From Saprospiraceae bacterium (GTDB taxonomy: Bacteria > Bacteroidota > Bacteroidia > Chitinophagales > Saprospiraceae): a DNA stretch of 64,000 nt. Below the pieces are notes generated by a model. The model searched no databases. It was not told the DNA's origin and saw only the letters and a list, made by a program, of their open reading frames with translations. Positions within the stretch are counted from its first letter, which is position 1; the number at the start of each line of letters is the position of its first letter. The stretch is from assembly GCA_016722295.1 (NCBI GenBank), contig JADKGL010000029.1, forward strand, positions 1-64,000, read 5' to 3'. Positions 9,573 to 18,809 of the stretch are shown piece by piece. Both the position numbers and the translations under genes were made by a program.

Positions 9573-9818
9573 ATGTATGCAGTAAAGATGATTATAAATC
9601 ATTTTGTATTTTCTTGAAATGCACAAGTTTTCAATATTTCCACAGTAGATTTTCAGCTGAAACGAATTAATAATGTGGAATATTGGACATACAATGATGG
9701 AAAATGGTTAGTTCATACAATTTTCAGTAGGGAAATTCATACTTTCTATTATTCTAGATATAAAGTAAAGACTTTATGCTGCAAAGTGAAATACACCCTA
9801 GTCAATATTATGGTATAA
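9573..9818 (+). pseudogene. small ORF with an in-frame TGA, possible exported-protein remnant
   Basis: From the ATG at 9573 the frame reads MYAVKMIINHFVFS, then TGA at 9615-9617, then NAQVFNISTVDFQLKR and NVEYWTYNDGKW up to a stop at 9816. A hydrophobic start followed by NAQ looks like a signal peptide broken by the stop, with about 66 codons after it. No family was recognised. The rest of the 9513-9914 gap holds nothing I can support. Confidence 0.25.
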
Positions 9819-9914
9819 ATTCGCCAATACTTCGTTACAAATCCTCGATGTAGTGACCCAATACGTCTCCGGTTTGCACCTTGTCTTCATAAATTTCTCT
9901 AGGTCATTCATTTA

Positions 9915-10559
9915 TTACCTCACATCAAATATTCGCTTAATCACAGACACAATAGTTGTCGCAATAATTGCTCCACTAAATGCTAAGAATATATCTTTCT
10001 GTGCATCCCAAATATCTCCTTGTGTGCCAAGATAAGCATCACCCAGTTCTGTAAAAAAGATATCAGCAACAGACCATTCAATCAGCTCATAAAATGCTGA
10101 GATGGACAGTGTAATCTCAATAGGCAACAACCATGCAACTAGTGCAGGATAGCCCAGCCATTTTAAAAACATTTCTCGCATAGGATAGGCGAGGAGAAAT
10201 CCAAAACTAAAGTGTACTATGCGATCATAATGATTGCGATCTGACTCTAAGAGATCTTTCAACCAAAACCCAAATGGATTTTCAGCATAAGTATATTTCG
10301 AACCATAGACATGTAGGCATAAATATACACAGATCAATAGATAGCTGAGATCACTAAATTGGAATTTTCGAATTGAAAAAATCAAAAATCCAATGCATAA
10401 AAATGTAAGTATATTCTCTAAAATCCAGTTACTAATATTTGACGTGCCTACTAGAGAATTTGTCCAAACGAGTGAGAAAATCCCAATAAATGTCCAAAGC
10501 CACTTATTCTTAGAAAATGGAGTTCTAAATGTGGAAATGGCGAGACTGAATTTTGACAT
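9915..10559 (-). CDS. YjdF/DUF2238 family membrane protein
   Basis: A 214-residue polytopic inner-membrane protein with about five or six hydrophobic segments (WTFIGIFSLVWT, ILTFLCIGFLIF, LSYLLICVYLCLHVYG, FSFGFLLAYP, LVAWLLPIEITLSISAFY, FLAFSGAIIATTIVSVI). The family motifs RNHYDRIVHFSFG, FYELIEW and LGTQGDIWDAQKD are all present and are diagnostic of YjdF. The conserved His, Asp and Glu residues suggest an enzymatic or metal-binding role that has not been defined for the family. It stands alone between an unsupported gap and cmk. Confidence 0.85.
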   Translation of the reverse strand: MSKFSLAISTFRTPFSKNKWLWTFIGIFSLVWTNSLVGTSNISNWILENILTFLCIGFLIFSIRKFQFSDLSYLLICVYLCLHVYGSKYTYAENPFGFWLKDLLESDRNHYDRIVHFSFGFLLAYPMREMFLKWLGYPALVAWLLPIEITLSISAFYELIEWSVADIFFTELGDAYLGTQGDIWDAQKDIFLAFSGAIIATTIVSVIKRIFDVR

Positions 10560-10611
10560 GATTCATTTTTTGTATGTAAATATAATGAATCCTTTTACAC
10601 TAGAGTTAAAA

Positions 10612-11301
10612 TCAGTTTTTTAATTCAGGAAATTTATTGTATAAATGTGTTAACGCTACTTGCAATTGTTCTTTTTCGCTGAGCGTTGAGTTGTCTATTT
10701 CGATAGCGTCATCTGCTTTGCGCAATGGGCTATCGTCTCGTGTGGAGTCGATCCTATCTCTGTGACGTAGATTCTCCACCACTAAATTAAAATCAATCGA
10801 AGGATTTCCCTTTGCTCTCAATTCATTATATCTGCGTTGAGCTCTTATCAATGGATCTGCTGTGATGAAAAACTTGATCGATGCATTAGGGAACACAACT
10901 GTTCCAATATCTCGTCCATCCATCACAAGTGAGTTTGATTCTGCCATTTTCTGCTGCTGTGCCACTAGTTTTTTTCGCACAGATGAAATTGCTGCAACTT
11001 CACTCACTTGACTAGCCACTTTTAGATCTCGTATAGCTTCTGTAACATTTTCTTCGTTGAGGTAGATTTGCAACGTGTCTTGTTCCTGTTTGAATTGTAT
11101 GTTTATATCCAGTAAGATTGAATTTAATTGATCGCTATCTTCAATTTTTACATTGTGATTGATGCAGTATAATGCAACTGCACGATACATTGCACCAGAG
11201 TCTACAAACAAAAATCTAAGTTCCTTAGCCAAGGCTTTAGCTAAGGTTGATTTCCCACAGGATGAAAATCCATCAATTGCGATTTGATATTTTTTTTCCA
11301 T
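10612..11301 (-). CDS. cmk: cytidylate kinase
   Basis: Phosphorylates CMP and dCMP with ATP. The P-loop GFSSCGKSTLAK lies near the N-terminus, followed by FVDSGAMYRAVAL, the nucleotide-monophosphate motif MDGRDIGTVVFPNA and the lid RRYNELRAKG. The C-terminus carries RDSTRDDSPLRKADDAI-like residues typical of the family (here DSTRDDSPLRKADDAIEID). I chose the ATG at 11301 (MEKKYQIAID). A start 15 bp upstream would run into the terminator that precedes the gene. The protein is about 229 residues, normal for Cmk. Confidence 0.93.
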   Translation of the reverse strand: MEKKYQIAIDGFSSCGKSTLAKALAKELRFLFVDSGAMYRAVALYCINHNVKIEDSDQLNSILLDINIQFKQEQDTLQIYLNEENVTEAIRDLKVASQVSEVAAISSVRKKLVAQQQKMAESNSLVMDGRDIGTVVFPNASIKFFITADPLIRAQRRYNELRAKGNPSIDFNLVVENLRHRDRIDSTRDDSPLRKADDAIEIDNSTLSEKEQLQVALTHLYNKFPELKN

Positions 11302-11334
11302 AAAAAAAAATCCCAAGTCTATTTTACTTGGGAT
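11302..11334 (-). terminator. Rho-independent terminator between DUF2795 gene and cmk
   Basis: A 9-bp perfect stem (ATCCCAAGT at 11310-11318 and ACTTGGGAT at 11326-11334) with a 7-nt loop is followed on the minus strand by nine T residues. It ends transcription from the queA side. The T run reaches the cmk ATG directly, so read-through into cmk or a very short cmk leader is likely. Confidence 0.8.
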
Positions 11335-11361
11335 CGTATGATTTGGTTGAGCAAATTTATC

Positions 11362-11583
11362 TTAAAATTCATCTTCATTAAAAAGAAAATCATCTTTTCT
11401 CGGATAATCAGGCCAAATGTCTTCCATACTTTCGTAGATCTCCTCGTCGTCTTCCAACTCTTGAAGATTTTCAATTACTTCGATAGGCACTCCTGAACGG
11501 ATACCATAATCGATCAATTCATCTCTAGTAGCTGGCCAAGGAGCTTCTTCCAAATGATGCGCTAATTCTAACGTCCAATACAT
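11362..11583 (-). CDS. DUF2795 family small acidic protein
   Basis: A 73-residue protein, MYWTLELAHHLEEAPWPATR followed by DELIDYGIRSG, VIENLQELEDDEE and a C-terminal DIWPDYP motif. This is the compact DUF2795 form common in Bacteroidota, where it is highly conserved. The fold is a small helical domain and no biochemical role is established. It lies between queA and a strong terminator on the same strand, so it is probably the last gene of that unit. Confidence 0.85.
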   Translation of the reverse strand: MYWTLELAHHLEEAPWPATRDELIDYGIRSGVPIEVIENLQELEDDEEIYESMEDIWPDYPRKDDFLFNEDEF

Positions 11584-11656
11584 ATTCTTAAATTATATTG
11601 TTTTATTATACATTCTAATCAAAATTTGATTAAAAAGTTCCCAAAAATAAATCTTT

Positions 11657-12721
11657 TTATAAAATGAGCATGGCGTCTCCGTAACTATAGAATCTGTATT
11701 TTTCTTTGATCGCCAGTTCATACGCATCTTGAAGGATTTCATGGCCTGCAAATGCGGAAGCTAATATAAGTAAACTTGATTTTGGTAAGTGAAAGTTTGT
11801 CACCAAACGATTTGCTATTCTAAAATCATAAGGAGGAAATATAAATAAATTAGACCATCCTTCAGCTGGTTTAAGCATTTGTGAAGCAGTGACAGATGAT
11901 TCCAATGCTCTCATCGATGTTGTACCGACAGCTAAAACGTTCTTATTCGCTTTTTTTGCTTTATTCACTATTTCTGCTGTTGATTCGTCGATACGGTAAT
12001 ATTCTGCTTCCATTTTATGTTTAGAAAGATCTTCTACATCTATTGTTCTGAATGTACCTAAGCCCACATGCAAAGTGATTTCAGTAAGTTCGACACCTTT
12101 GATTTGAAGCATTTTATACAGTTCTCTACTCATGTGCAGACCAGCTGTTGGAGCAGCCACAGCACCTATCTCTTTGGCATAAATCGTCTGGTAACGGTCT
12201 TCGTCACTTGCTTCATTATTACGAGTGATATATTTCGGCAAAGGCATTTGACCCAATGTCTTTAATATTGCTTGAAATGAAGCATCGTCGCCATCATGTA
12301 AGAATCTGATCGTACGTCCCCTTGACGTTGTATTGTCTACAACTTCAGCAACAAGGATTTCTTTTCCATTTTTATCAAAAAAGTATAATTTGTTTCCAAC
12401 TCTTATTTTTCGAGCTGGGTCAACAAGCACATCCCAAAGACGCACTGACTTATTCAATTCTCTCAAAAGGAAAACTTCGATTTTGGCACCTGTCTTCTCT
12501 TTTCGACCATACATTCTGGCTGGAAAGACTTTCGTGTTGTTCAATACAACAACATCGTCTTCATTCATATATTCCAAAAGATCTTTAAAGACTTTATGTT
12601 CGATTTTGCCTGTATCTCGATGGATAACCATCAATCTGGAGTCAGCCCTGTCAGGAGCTGGATATTGTGCAATAAGATTTTTAGGTAAATTATATGAAAA
12701 TTGTGATAGTTTTGATCGCAT
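11657..12721 (-). CDS. queA: S-adenosylmethionine:tRNA ribosyltransferase-isomerase
   Basis: Transfers the ribosyl part of SAM to preQ1-tRNA to form epoxyqueuosine at the wobble base. The 354-residue protein has the family motifs LIAQYPAPDRADSRLMV, VVLNNTKVFPARMYG, VAAPTAGLHMSREL, EITLHVGLGTFRTI and RLVTNFHLPKSSLLIL. Length and motif order are those of QueA. The ATG at 12721 gives MRSKLSQFSYNLPKNLIAQ, a standard N-terminus. A candidate promoter lies 30 bp upstream. Confidence 0.95.
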   Translation of the reverse strand: MRSKLSQFSYNLPKNLIAQYPAPDRADSRLMVIHRDTGKIEHKVFKDLLEYMNEDDVVVLNNTKVFPARMYGRKEKTGAKIEVFLLRELNKSVRLWDVLVDPARKIRVGNKLYFFDKNGKEILVAEVVDNTTSRGRTIRFLHDGDDASFQAILKTLGQMPLPKYITRNNEASDEDRYQTIYAKEIGAVAAPTAGLHMSRELYKMLQIKGVELTEITLHVGLGTFRTIDVEDLSKHKMEAEYYRIDESTAEIVNKAKKANKNVLAVGTTSMRALESSVTASQMLKPAEGWSNLFIFPPYDFRIANRLVTNFHLPKSSLLILASAFAGHEILQDAYELAIKEKYRFYSYGDAMLIL

Positions 12722-12750
12722 TTTCTCGTTTGTATTTTATATTTTTTGCG

Positions 12751-12782
12751 CAAAAATAGCATTATTAGAATGCCTTTGTCAA
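12751..12782 (-). promoter_or_regulatory. candidate promoter for queA
   Basis: On the minus strand a TATTTTTG (12751-12758) matches the Bacteroidota -7 box TAnnTTTG, and a TTG at 12780-12782 lies 21 bp further upstream, near the expected -33 spacing. The transcript would start about 15-20 bp before the queA ATG. Confidence 0.45.
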
Positions 12783-12922
12783 GGATTTGTTCAAATTATT
12801 GAAACTAATCATACGTCTTTTAGCAAAGAATAGTATGTCTTTGGACAGAATAATACATAATATTGTCGAAAAATCAATTTATTTCAACAAAGCAGCTCTA
12901 TTTTTACTTTGAAAATAAGAAT

Positions 12923-14173
12923 ATGGTCATTTTCCAAATCGTACAGGATTGTTTTAGGCAAGCTCGTCACCAGTTGACTAGCAACAAGCTTAGAAGCTTT
13001 TTAACTTTGTTGGGTATTTCCATTGGTATTTTTTGTATTATAGCAGTAATGTCTGCTGTTGATTCACTAGAAAAGAACATAATCCAAAGTTTTGAAAAAT
13101 TAGGTAATGATGTCCTCTATGTGGATAAATGGTCATGGTCCGAGGAGCCTGGTACAAATTATTGGAAATATATAAATAGACCAAATCCAAGTATGGAAGA
13201 TTTTGAAGCGATTCAACACAAGTCTAAACTGATGGAAGCGGCTTCTCTTATGGTCTTCATGCCTGGGAAAACTGTGAAAGCAAGAACGACTTATGTAGAA
13301 GGCTCCTATATGGCTGGAATTACAGAGGATTATAATAAAGTTGTGAAATTTGATTGCGAAGAGGGTAGATATTTTTCTAACTCTGACTTTCAAACAGGAG
13401 CTAATGTTGTAGTGATTGGGAATTCACTTGCGAAAGCATTATTTCCAAAAGATGATGGTATTGGTAAAGAAGTTAAAGTATATGGGCAATATTATAAAGT
13501 GATTGGTGTATTAGCTCCTGAAGGCGAATCATTAATTAATGTAATGCCTTATGATGAGGCTATTTTTGTTGTTTGGAATAATGCAAAAAAAATTGTCAAT
13601 GTTGGACAAGGGTCTAATGTGGGTACATTAATGAGTGTTAAGTCAAAATCTGGAGTTGATATCGATGAGTTAAAGTATGAATTGGCAAGTATACTTCGAC
13701 CAGTTAGGTCATTGCGGCCAAAAGATGAAGATAATTTTTCTATTAATAAGATTAGTATTTTGACCAATATTGTATCAAGTGTTTTTGGGATGCTTAATTT
13801 GGCTGGAATTTTTATAGGATCTTTTTCAATGTTAGTGGGAGCCGTTGGAGTTGCGAATATTATGTTTGTATCAGTAAAAGAGAGAACTCCGCTTATCGGT
13901 ATTAAAATGGCTATAGGGGCCAAGCGTCAGTATATATTATTAGAGTATTTGATTGAAGCTGTCATACTTTGCATATTTGGAGGTTTGATAGGAGTATTTT
14001 TAGTTTGGATAATCTTGCTTGGAGTTAGCAAAGCTGTATCATTCGAAATTGAAATGTCTGTTTTTAATATTCTTGTTGGATTGATTCTATCGATTTTTAT
14101 TGGTTTGATCGCAGGTATTTTTCCAGCACTAAAAGCATCTCGAATGGATCCGGTAGAAGCTATTAGGAAATAG
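12923..14173 (+). CDS. MacB-like ABC transporter permease (FtsX family)
   Basis: About 416 residues. A first membrane helix (LTLLGISIGIFCIIAVMSAV) follows an amphipathic N-terminus with the typical RQARHQLTSNKLRSF. A large periplasmic MacB core domain comes next (about residues 50-270), then three C-terminal helices of the FtsX domain (LAGIFIGSFSMLVGAVGVANIM, then KERTPLIGIKMAIGAKRQYI, then two more). It ends ASRMDPVEAIRK, the usual MacB end. I chose the ATG at 12923; the longer reading from 12863 adds a polar stretch uncommon in the family. No ATPase gene is adjacent, so the partner must lie elsewhere. The substrate is unknown. Confidence 0.88.
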   Translation: MVIFQIVQDCFRQARHQLTSNKLRSFLTLLGISIGIFCIIAVMSAVDSLEKNIIQSFEKLGNDVLYVDKWSWSEEPGTNYWKYINRPNPSMEDFEAIQHKSKLMEAASLMVFMPGKTVKARTTYVEGSYMAGITEDYNKVVKFDCEEGRYFSNSDFQTGANVVVIGNSLAKALFPKDDGIGKEVKVYGQYYKVIGVLAPEGESLINVMPYDEAIFVVWNNAKKIVNVGQGSNVGTLMSVKSKSGVDIDELKYELASILRPVRSLRPKDEDNFSINKISILTNIVSSVFGMLNLAGIFIGSFSMLVGAVGVANIMFVSVKERTPLIGIKMAIGAKRQYILLEYLIEAVILCIFGGLIGVFLVWIILLGVSKAVSFEIEMSVFNILVGLILSIFIGLIAGIFPALKASRMDPVEAIRK

Positions 14174-14184
14174 AAAAATTTTAC

Positions 14185-17100
14185 TTATCTCAATACAGTA
14201 ATATCACCCACTAAAGAAAAATGATTTCCTATTTTATTGTGATAATTGATCATATAGACATAGACTCCTGGCATCACTAGTTCATTCCTAAAAGTTCCGT
14301 CCCATGCTCCAATCTCAGTGTTTGGCAAAATATTATTGGCGCGATAAATTTCTTCACCCCAACGATCATAAATTCTTAATTCATCAATAATTTCAACGCT
14401 TGAATCTGAAACTAAATAGAAATAATCATTTATGCGGTCTCCATTTGGTGAAAATACATTCGGGACATGTACATTTTGTTTGATTCTGAATATGACAAAA
14501 TCTTTATACAAACATCCATTTTCATCGATTAAAGTAACTTCGACACGTGTATTATCTTGTAAAGGAATAAAACTTGTTCGTAAGCAATTTTGACAAGAAA
14601 AAATACCATTTCCTGTCCAAATCAATGTATCAATTTTTTCGATATCAGCAAGTTCTATTTTGATTTCAAAAGAATCTCCTACAATTAAAAATAAAGAATC
14701 TTCTCTAATATCAATAGTTCCCCGAACAGGTTCTTTAATTTCTATAGTTTTGATGAGTGTGCATCCAAATGTATCTTCAAGCAAAAGCTCATATGTAGTT
14801 GGAGTGATGATGAGTGTTTGAGTGTCTACTTCCAACTGTCTATTATTCAATTTTAACGATAATGGTTTTGTTCCACCCGATATCGATTCGATCGTAAGTA
14901 TGCCAGTGCCATTTCTTCTACAATTAGCGTCTTCTGTGAAGTAGTCTAACTGAAGTGCTTTTGGTTCAATAATGGTATAAGTAAAAATATTTTGGCATGA
15001 AGCTTCATCGGTAATTGTCACCTTGTAATCTCCTGCTTTCAAATTTGATAATTTAGTAGATTGATCTCCATTGGACCAAATGAATTTTTGATTTGATTGA
15101 TTGCTTGAGATTTGGATAATTCCATTGTTGTCTCCATTGCATCTGATTTGTTGTATTTGAGCATTAGCTGTTATCTCAGGTCTGACATTTACATTGATGG
15201 AGACAATACTATCACATTGTTGGTAAGATTTAAATTGTGACAAATAATTACCTTTTGTGAAATAATTTTGATTGCGTAATGATATAGTATCTTTGAAACA
15301 GATAGTAGTATCAATAGTCGTTCGTTTTGGAGATAACACAGTAAGATTATAGCTTATTGTGCTATCACATTTGCTTATGTTTTGAAATTGTTTAGTGTAT
15401 CTTCCCGTGGCACTTAATCGATCATTTCCAAATGGAATAAAATCACCTTCACAAATCAAGGTGTCAATGTTGCGAAAAGAAGAAAAGCCTTCTTGAATGT
15501 TCAGCTCAATCAAACTATCACAACCGAATTGCGTGACAAGATTGATATTGTATAAGCCTGCTTTATTATATGTTTGATTGTTTATGCTAATTGGAATGCG
15601 ATCGCAAATGCTTGTATCGATATTCAAATTATAGATATTATGTTCAGTAATATTGATAATTAAATTGCTGTCGCATTGTAATGCATTTGAATATTTCTGT
15701 ATGTGTCTTCCTTGAGTTCTATAGTCGGTACCATTGATGGTTAGTTTATTTCCTTTGCAAATAATGGTATCTATGATATACTCTGTATTTTGATTTACTT
15801 GAAGTTGGATATCTACGATGCTATCACATTGTGCTTGATTTTTTAGATTGATTTTGTACTTTCCAGAGGTTGTAAATTGTTGGTTATTGAATGTAACGAA
15901 TTCGCCTTCGCAAATAGTGGTATCAATTTGTAAAAACGACTTATTCAATAAATCAACTTTGACAAAAACAAAGCTATCACATGAGTAAATACTTTTTTCT
16001 AAGAATGAAAAATCACCTTGAGTATGAAATTTTTTATTGCCTAATTGTACGGTATCTCCCATGCAAAAATTTAGTTTGAAACTATCATTTTTTATTGGAT
16101 ATTCTTTTATGTTTATATTTACGATACTGTCGCAATTTCCAATAGAAATTCCTTGCCAAGTGTATTGCCCTGATGTGTCATATTTTACATTATTTATCAA
16201 AATAGAATTTCCTTTACAAAGGAATGTGTCAAATGTTGAATATAAAATATTTACTACATTTAATGTTAGGAAAATATTACTATCACAGTTATGTATTGAT
16301 TTTAGTGGAATAAAATAAGTTCCACTTTGATTATAATTCTTTCCATTAATACTAAACAGAGTTCCTTCACAAACGGTCGTGTCTATTGTGGTAGCATATT
16401 TGTTCCTTACAGTCAAATCTAGATCGACGATACTATCACATCCAAGAATTGATTTCAATTGGAAATTATATTTTCCAGATTGAGTAATTGAATTTCCACC
16501 AATCCGAACAAAATCACCTTCGCAAATTTCTTTCACTACACTTGTAGTAAATGTATCTCTAGTGTATTTGTATACATTGCTTAATTCACAATTATTACCA
16601 TCAAAAGCTCGTAACACATAGTTTCCTTCTTGGCGATTTGGAATTTTAAAATTTGGAGTTGTAGCGCCGGGTATCGCTATCCCATTCAGAAACCATTGAT
16701 AAGTAATATGTGGAAAAGCTATAGTTTGAGCAAACAACTCAATGTCATCGTCACATGGTTTTCCACTGAGACTTAATTGAATCGAGTCAAATTTGGTTGA
16801 TTCTTCAAGGATCAATTCATCGATAAAAAAGTAATAATTTCCATCAGCTCTTGCACATTGTGGCCCAATTACAATTGCAGAAAAATTGCCTAGGGGTCTA
16901 AAAGTAGTCGTTACTTTAGTCCATTTGTTAACACCCGTAGCGTTTACTCTTTTGATTTCAAACCAATTTGGATAAGCTGTAGGACAAAGTTGACCATTAG
17001 GTAATCCAAATGGTAGATTTGAACAATTTAGTGTTCCAAAAATAGCCAGTGTGGTAGATATTCTAGGACCCCAGGTATCTCCCGCAGTACCAAACCCTAC

Positions 17101-17577
17101 CCAAAAAGATAAGGTATAGTCTTTTCCTGATTGCATAGGTTTATTAAGGCATGCGCCAACATATTCTTTATAGGTAGTGTTACTGACAGTACTTTGTTGT
17201 AAATCTAAGATTCCAATATACCCATTACCGGCAGGGAGTGGTAGAGGTGGGGCGCCACGTCGAGGATCCCTTGTAAAATTTCCGCAAGTATGATAATAAT
17301 CAGATGTTGCTATAGATGCCTGAATCCAATTTTTTGCACAACTTAATTGGCCAATACCTGTCGGGCAGCAATTATAATCTTCAAATGATGGATTTGGTAT
17401 TAAGGAAGACGGCACAAATATTTGATCCGTAATTCCATTACATTTACAATCTGGATCATTTAGATCAATCAATCCATCTGCATCATCATCAATTGAATTT
17501 GTACAAATTTCTTGAGCATTAATTGCATAAACATAGAAGCTGAAGAAAAAGAATAGAGCTAATTTTTGTCCGTTCAT
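14185..17577 (-). CDS. T9SS type B secreted repeat protein with gliding-motility C-terminal domain
   Basis: About 1130 residues. After a signal peptide (LALFFFFSFYVYAINAQ; Met7 of the longer frame chosen for this reason) come an Asp-rich calcium-type loop (DDDADGLIDLNDPDC), a jelly-roll-like domain (about residues 60-265), an Ig/PKD-like segment ending near 345, and nine tandem repeats of about 51 residues. One SprB-type segment follows (IRCNGDNNGIIQISS ... YKVTITDEASC), and then the C-terminal CHU_C domain (VPNVFSPNGDRINDYF, ELRIYDRWGEEIY, PGVYVYMI). CHU_C is the type B sorting signal recognised by the type IX system, so the protein is predicted to be exported and held at the surface. An adhesin or matrix role is inferred. 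Confidence 0.9.
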   Translation of the reverse strand: MNGQKLALFFFFSFYVYAINAQEICTNSIDDDADGLIDLNDPDCKCNGITDQIFVPSSLIPNPSFEDYNCCPTGIGQLSCAKNWIQASIATSDYYHTCGNFTRDPRRGAPPLPLPAGNGYIGILDLQQSTVSNTTYKEYVGACLNKPMQSGKDYTLSFWVGFGTAGDTWGPRISTTLAIFGTLNCSNLPFGLPNGQLCPTAYPNWFEIKRVNATGVNKWTKVTTTFRPLGNFSAIVIGPQCARADGNYYFFIDELILEESTKFDSIQLSLSGKPCDDDIELFAQTIAFPHITYQWFLNGIAIPGATTPNFKIPNRQEGNYVLRAFDGNNCELSNVYKYTRDTFTTSVVKEICEGDFVRIGGNSITQSGKYNFQLKSILGCDSIVDLDLTVRNKYATTIDTTVCEGTLFSINGKNYNQSGTYFIPLKSIHNCDSNIFLTLNVVNILYSTFDTFLCKGNSILINNVKYDTSGQYTWQGISIGNCDSIVNINIKEYPIKNDSFKLNFCMGDTVQLGNKKFHTQGDFSFLEKSIYSCDSFVFVKVDLLNKSFLQIDTTICEGEFVTFNNQQFTTSGKYKINLKNQAQCDSIVDIQLQVNQNTEYIIDTIICKGNKLTINGTDYRTQGRHIQKYSNALQCDSNLIINITEHNIYNLNIDTSICDRIPISINNQTYNKAGLYNINLVTQFGCDSLIELNIQEGFSSFRNIDTLICEGDFIPFGNDRLSATGRYTKQFQNISKCDSTISYNLTVLSPKRTTIDTTICFKDTISLRNQNYFTKGNYLSQFKSYQQCDSIVSINVNVRPEITANAQIQQIRCNGDNNGIIQISSNQSNQKFIWSNGDQSTKLSNLKAGDYKVTITDEASCQNIFTYTIIEPKALQLDYFTEDANCRRNGTGILTIESISGGTKPLSLKLNNRQLEVDTQTLIITPTTYELLLEDTFGCTLIKTIEIKEPVRGTIDIREDSLFLIVGDSFEIKIELADIEKIDTLIWTGNGIFSCQNCLRTSFIPLQDNTRVEVTLIDENGCLYKDFVIFRIKQNVHVPNVFSPNGDRINDYFYLVSDSSVEIIDELRIYDRWGEEIYRANNILPNTEIGAWDGTFRNELVMPGVYVYMINYHNKIGNHFSLVGDITVLR
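15150..16527 (-). repeat. nine tandem 51-residue (about 153-bp) Cys repeats
   Basis: Each unit reads roughly ICEGxxxxxNxxxxxxxGxY, then xxxLxxxxxCDSIVxxxLxV and about ten linker residues ending IDTT. Two cysteines about 27 residues apart are kept in all nine units, suggesting one disulfide per module. DNA identity between units is low, so the array is old. It covers about residues 357-815 of the T9SS protein. Confidence 0.85.
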
Positions 17578-17704
17578 GATGAATACTGAATTCAATGTAA
17601 AATTAACTGGATATTTTAAATATTCTGTCTTTTTAAAGATATAATTTTGTATTATATAATAGCAGGCAATTATAATCCCTATGGTTGTTTGGATACAGGA
17701 GTAT

Positions 17705-18292
17705 TTATTTGTTGAATTTTCGCTGTTCTAAAAAATCAACCATTTTGCTGATTGCTTTTTTTCTGTGGCTGATTTTATTTTTTATTTCTTCACCAAGTTC
17801 TGCAAGGCTTGAAGAGTACTCATTAGGTATAAATATAGGATCGTAACCAAATCCATGTTCGCCTTTTTTTGTAGTGGCTATTTTTCCAATTAATTTTCCC
17901 TCAAACAAGTATTGTTGTCCTTCTAAGATTAAACAGATAACGGTACGAAATTGGGCGTTTCTATTTTCAGAATCAGTCAGATTTTTAAGCAATAAATTTA
18001 TATTGTCTTCAGTGTTTTTTTGTTCACCTGCATACCTAGCTGTGTGTACTCCTGGAGCATTATTGAGAGCTTCAACTTCAAGACCTGTGTCTTCAGCAAA
18101 ACAGTCTTGAAGAAGACTATCATAGATTGCTTTTGCTTTTAGTATCGCATTGGCTTCAATGGTGCTCCCTGTTTCTTCTATTTCCTCTTTCCATCCAATT
18201 TCTGTTAAACTTTTTATCTTAATTTTTTCATTTAAAATTTTCTCAATTTCTAAGGCTTTATGTTCATTGTGACTTGCAAATATGAGCTCCAT
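17705..18292 (-). CDS. rdgB: RdgB/HAM1 family non-canonical purine NTP pyrophosphatase
   Basis: Hydrolyses dITP, ITP and XTP to monophosphates, keeping deaminated purines out of DNA. The 195 residues begin MELIFASHNEHKALEIEKIL, with the SHNxxK nucleotide motif. LQDCFAEDTGLEVEALNNAPG carries the catalytic Asp/Glu loop, and GKLIGKIATTKKGEHGFGYD and ISHRKKAISKMVDFL complete the family signature. The length is usual. It starts 12 bp after the stop of the unknown gene 18305-18718 on the same strand and is probably co-transcribed with it. Confidence 0.93.
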   Translation of the reverse strand: MELIFASHNEHKALEIEKILNEKIKIKSLTEIGWKEEIEETGSTIEANAILKAKAIYDSLLQDCFAEDTGLEVEALNNAPGVHTARYAGEQKNTEDNINLLLKNLTDSENRNAQFRTVICLILEGQQYLFEGKLIGKIATTKKGEHGFGYDPIFIPNEYSSSLAELGEEIKNKISHRKKAISKMVDFLEQRKFNK

Positions 18293-18304
18293 TTATTCAG
18301 TTTT

Positions 18305-18718
18305 TTATGTAAAAAGTAGCTTTAAAGATTCCCAAAGTAATCTTTTATTTTGTTCTGATTTATACTCTTCAGGAAATTCACCAAAAATCAAACTAAATTC
18401 TGATGTCTGGATTACAATATTTTTTTTGTGGTCAATTTGAAATCCAATTTGCTCGGGTTGAATCCCAAAACATAATACTTTATACAAAGATTCTCCGGGT
18501 GTAAGTTTATAATCCACATTTTCTTTAATTACATAATAGTTGCAGTTAAGCTCTACTTGTAATTTTACAGCCTTTAAGACATTGAAAATAAATGATTTAC
18601 TTGTTTCGGAGGCGTCTATTTTCTCGTGGACAAGAATTTGGGTATCGAATTTTGTAAAATCTAATTTTACGCTTTGTTCGATTTCATATTGAATATTTTT
18701 GCTGTAATATCGCTCCAA
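18305..18718 (-). CDS. unknown protein, 137 residues
   Basis: I do not recognise the family. It is a soluble protein without a signal peptide or membrane helix. It has alternating strand-like segments (LDFTKFDTQILVHEKID, LKAVKLQVELNCNYYVIKEN, IGFQIDHKKNIVIQTSEFSL) and a helical end (QNKRLLWESLKLLF). The layout would fit a small alpha/beta domain. It precedes rdgB by 12 bp on the same strand, so it is probably in the same operon. Base composition does not stand out. Confidence 0.6.
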   Translation of the reverse strand: MERYYSKNIQYEIEQSVKLDFTKFDTQILVHEKIDASETSKSFIFNVLKAVKLQVELNCNYYVIKENVDYKLTPGESLYKVLCFGIQPEQIGFQIDHKKNIVIQTSEFSLIFGEFPEEYKSEQNKRLLWESLKLLFT

Positions 18719-18784
18719 CTTTTATTTATTTTACATTGTTAAACATATTCTTAGTCGAAAGGTATGTAATTTTAATTAAAAACT

Positions 18785-18792
18785 TACCTTTG
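18785..18792 (+). promoter_or_regulatory. candidate -7 promoter box for ilvE
   Basis: TACCTTTG at 18785-18792 matches TAnnTTTG and lies 17 bp before the ilvE ATG, giving a leader of roughly ten bases. No good -33 element was seen at the expected distance. Confidence 0.4.
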
Positions 18793-18809
18793 TTACAAAT
18801 CCAATTGTT

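Noticed and set aside
9573..9818. Selenocysteine or other recoding at the TGA
   Set aside because: No hairpin typical of a SECIS element was seen just downstream, no selenoprotein family matches, and the bacterial code here uses TGA as a stop elsewhere.
9513..9914. tRNA or small RNA in the gap
   Set aside because: No cloverleaf-like arms, TTCGA-type loop or CCA end was found in this gap or the other gaps.
12333..12833. 166-codon plus-strand frame opposite queA
   Set aside because: It overlaps the conserved queA N-terminal half and has low-complexity Phe/Ser-rich content, with no motif.
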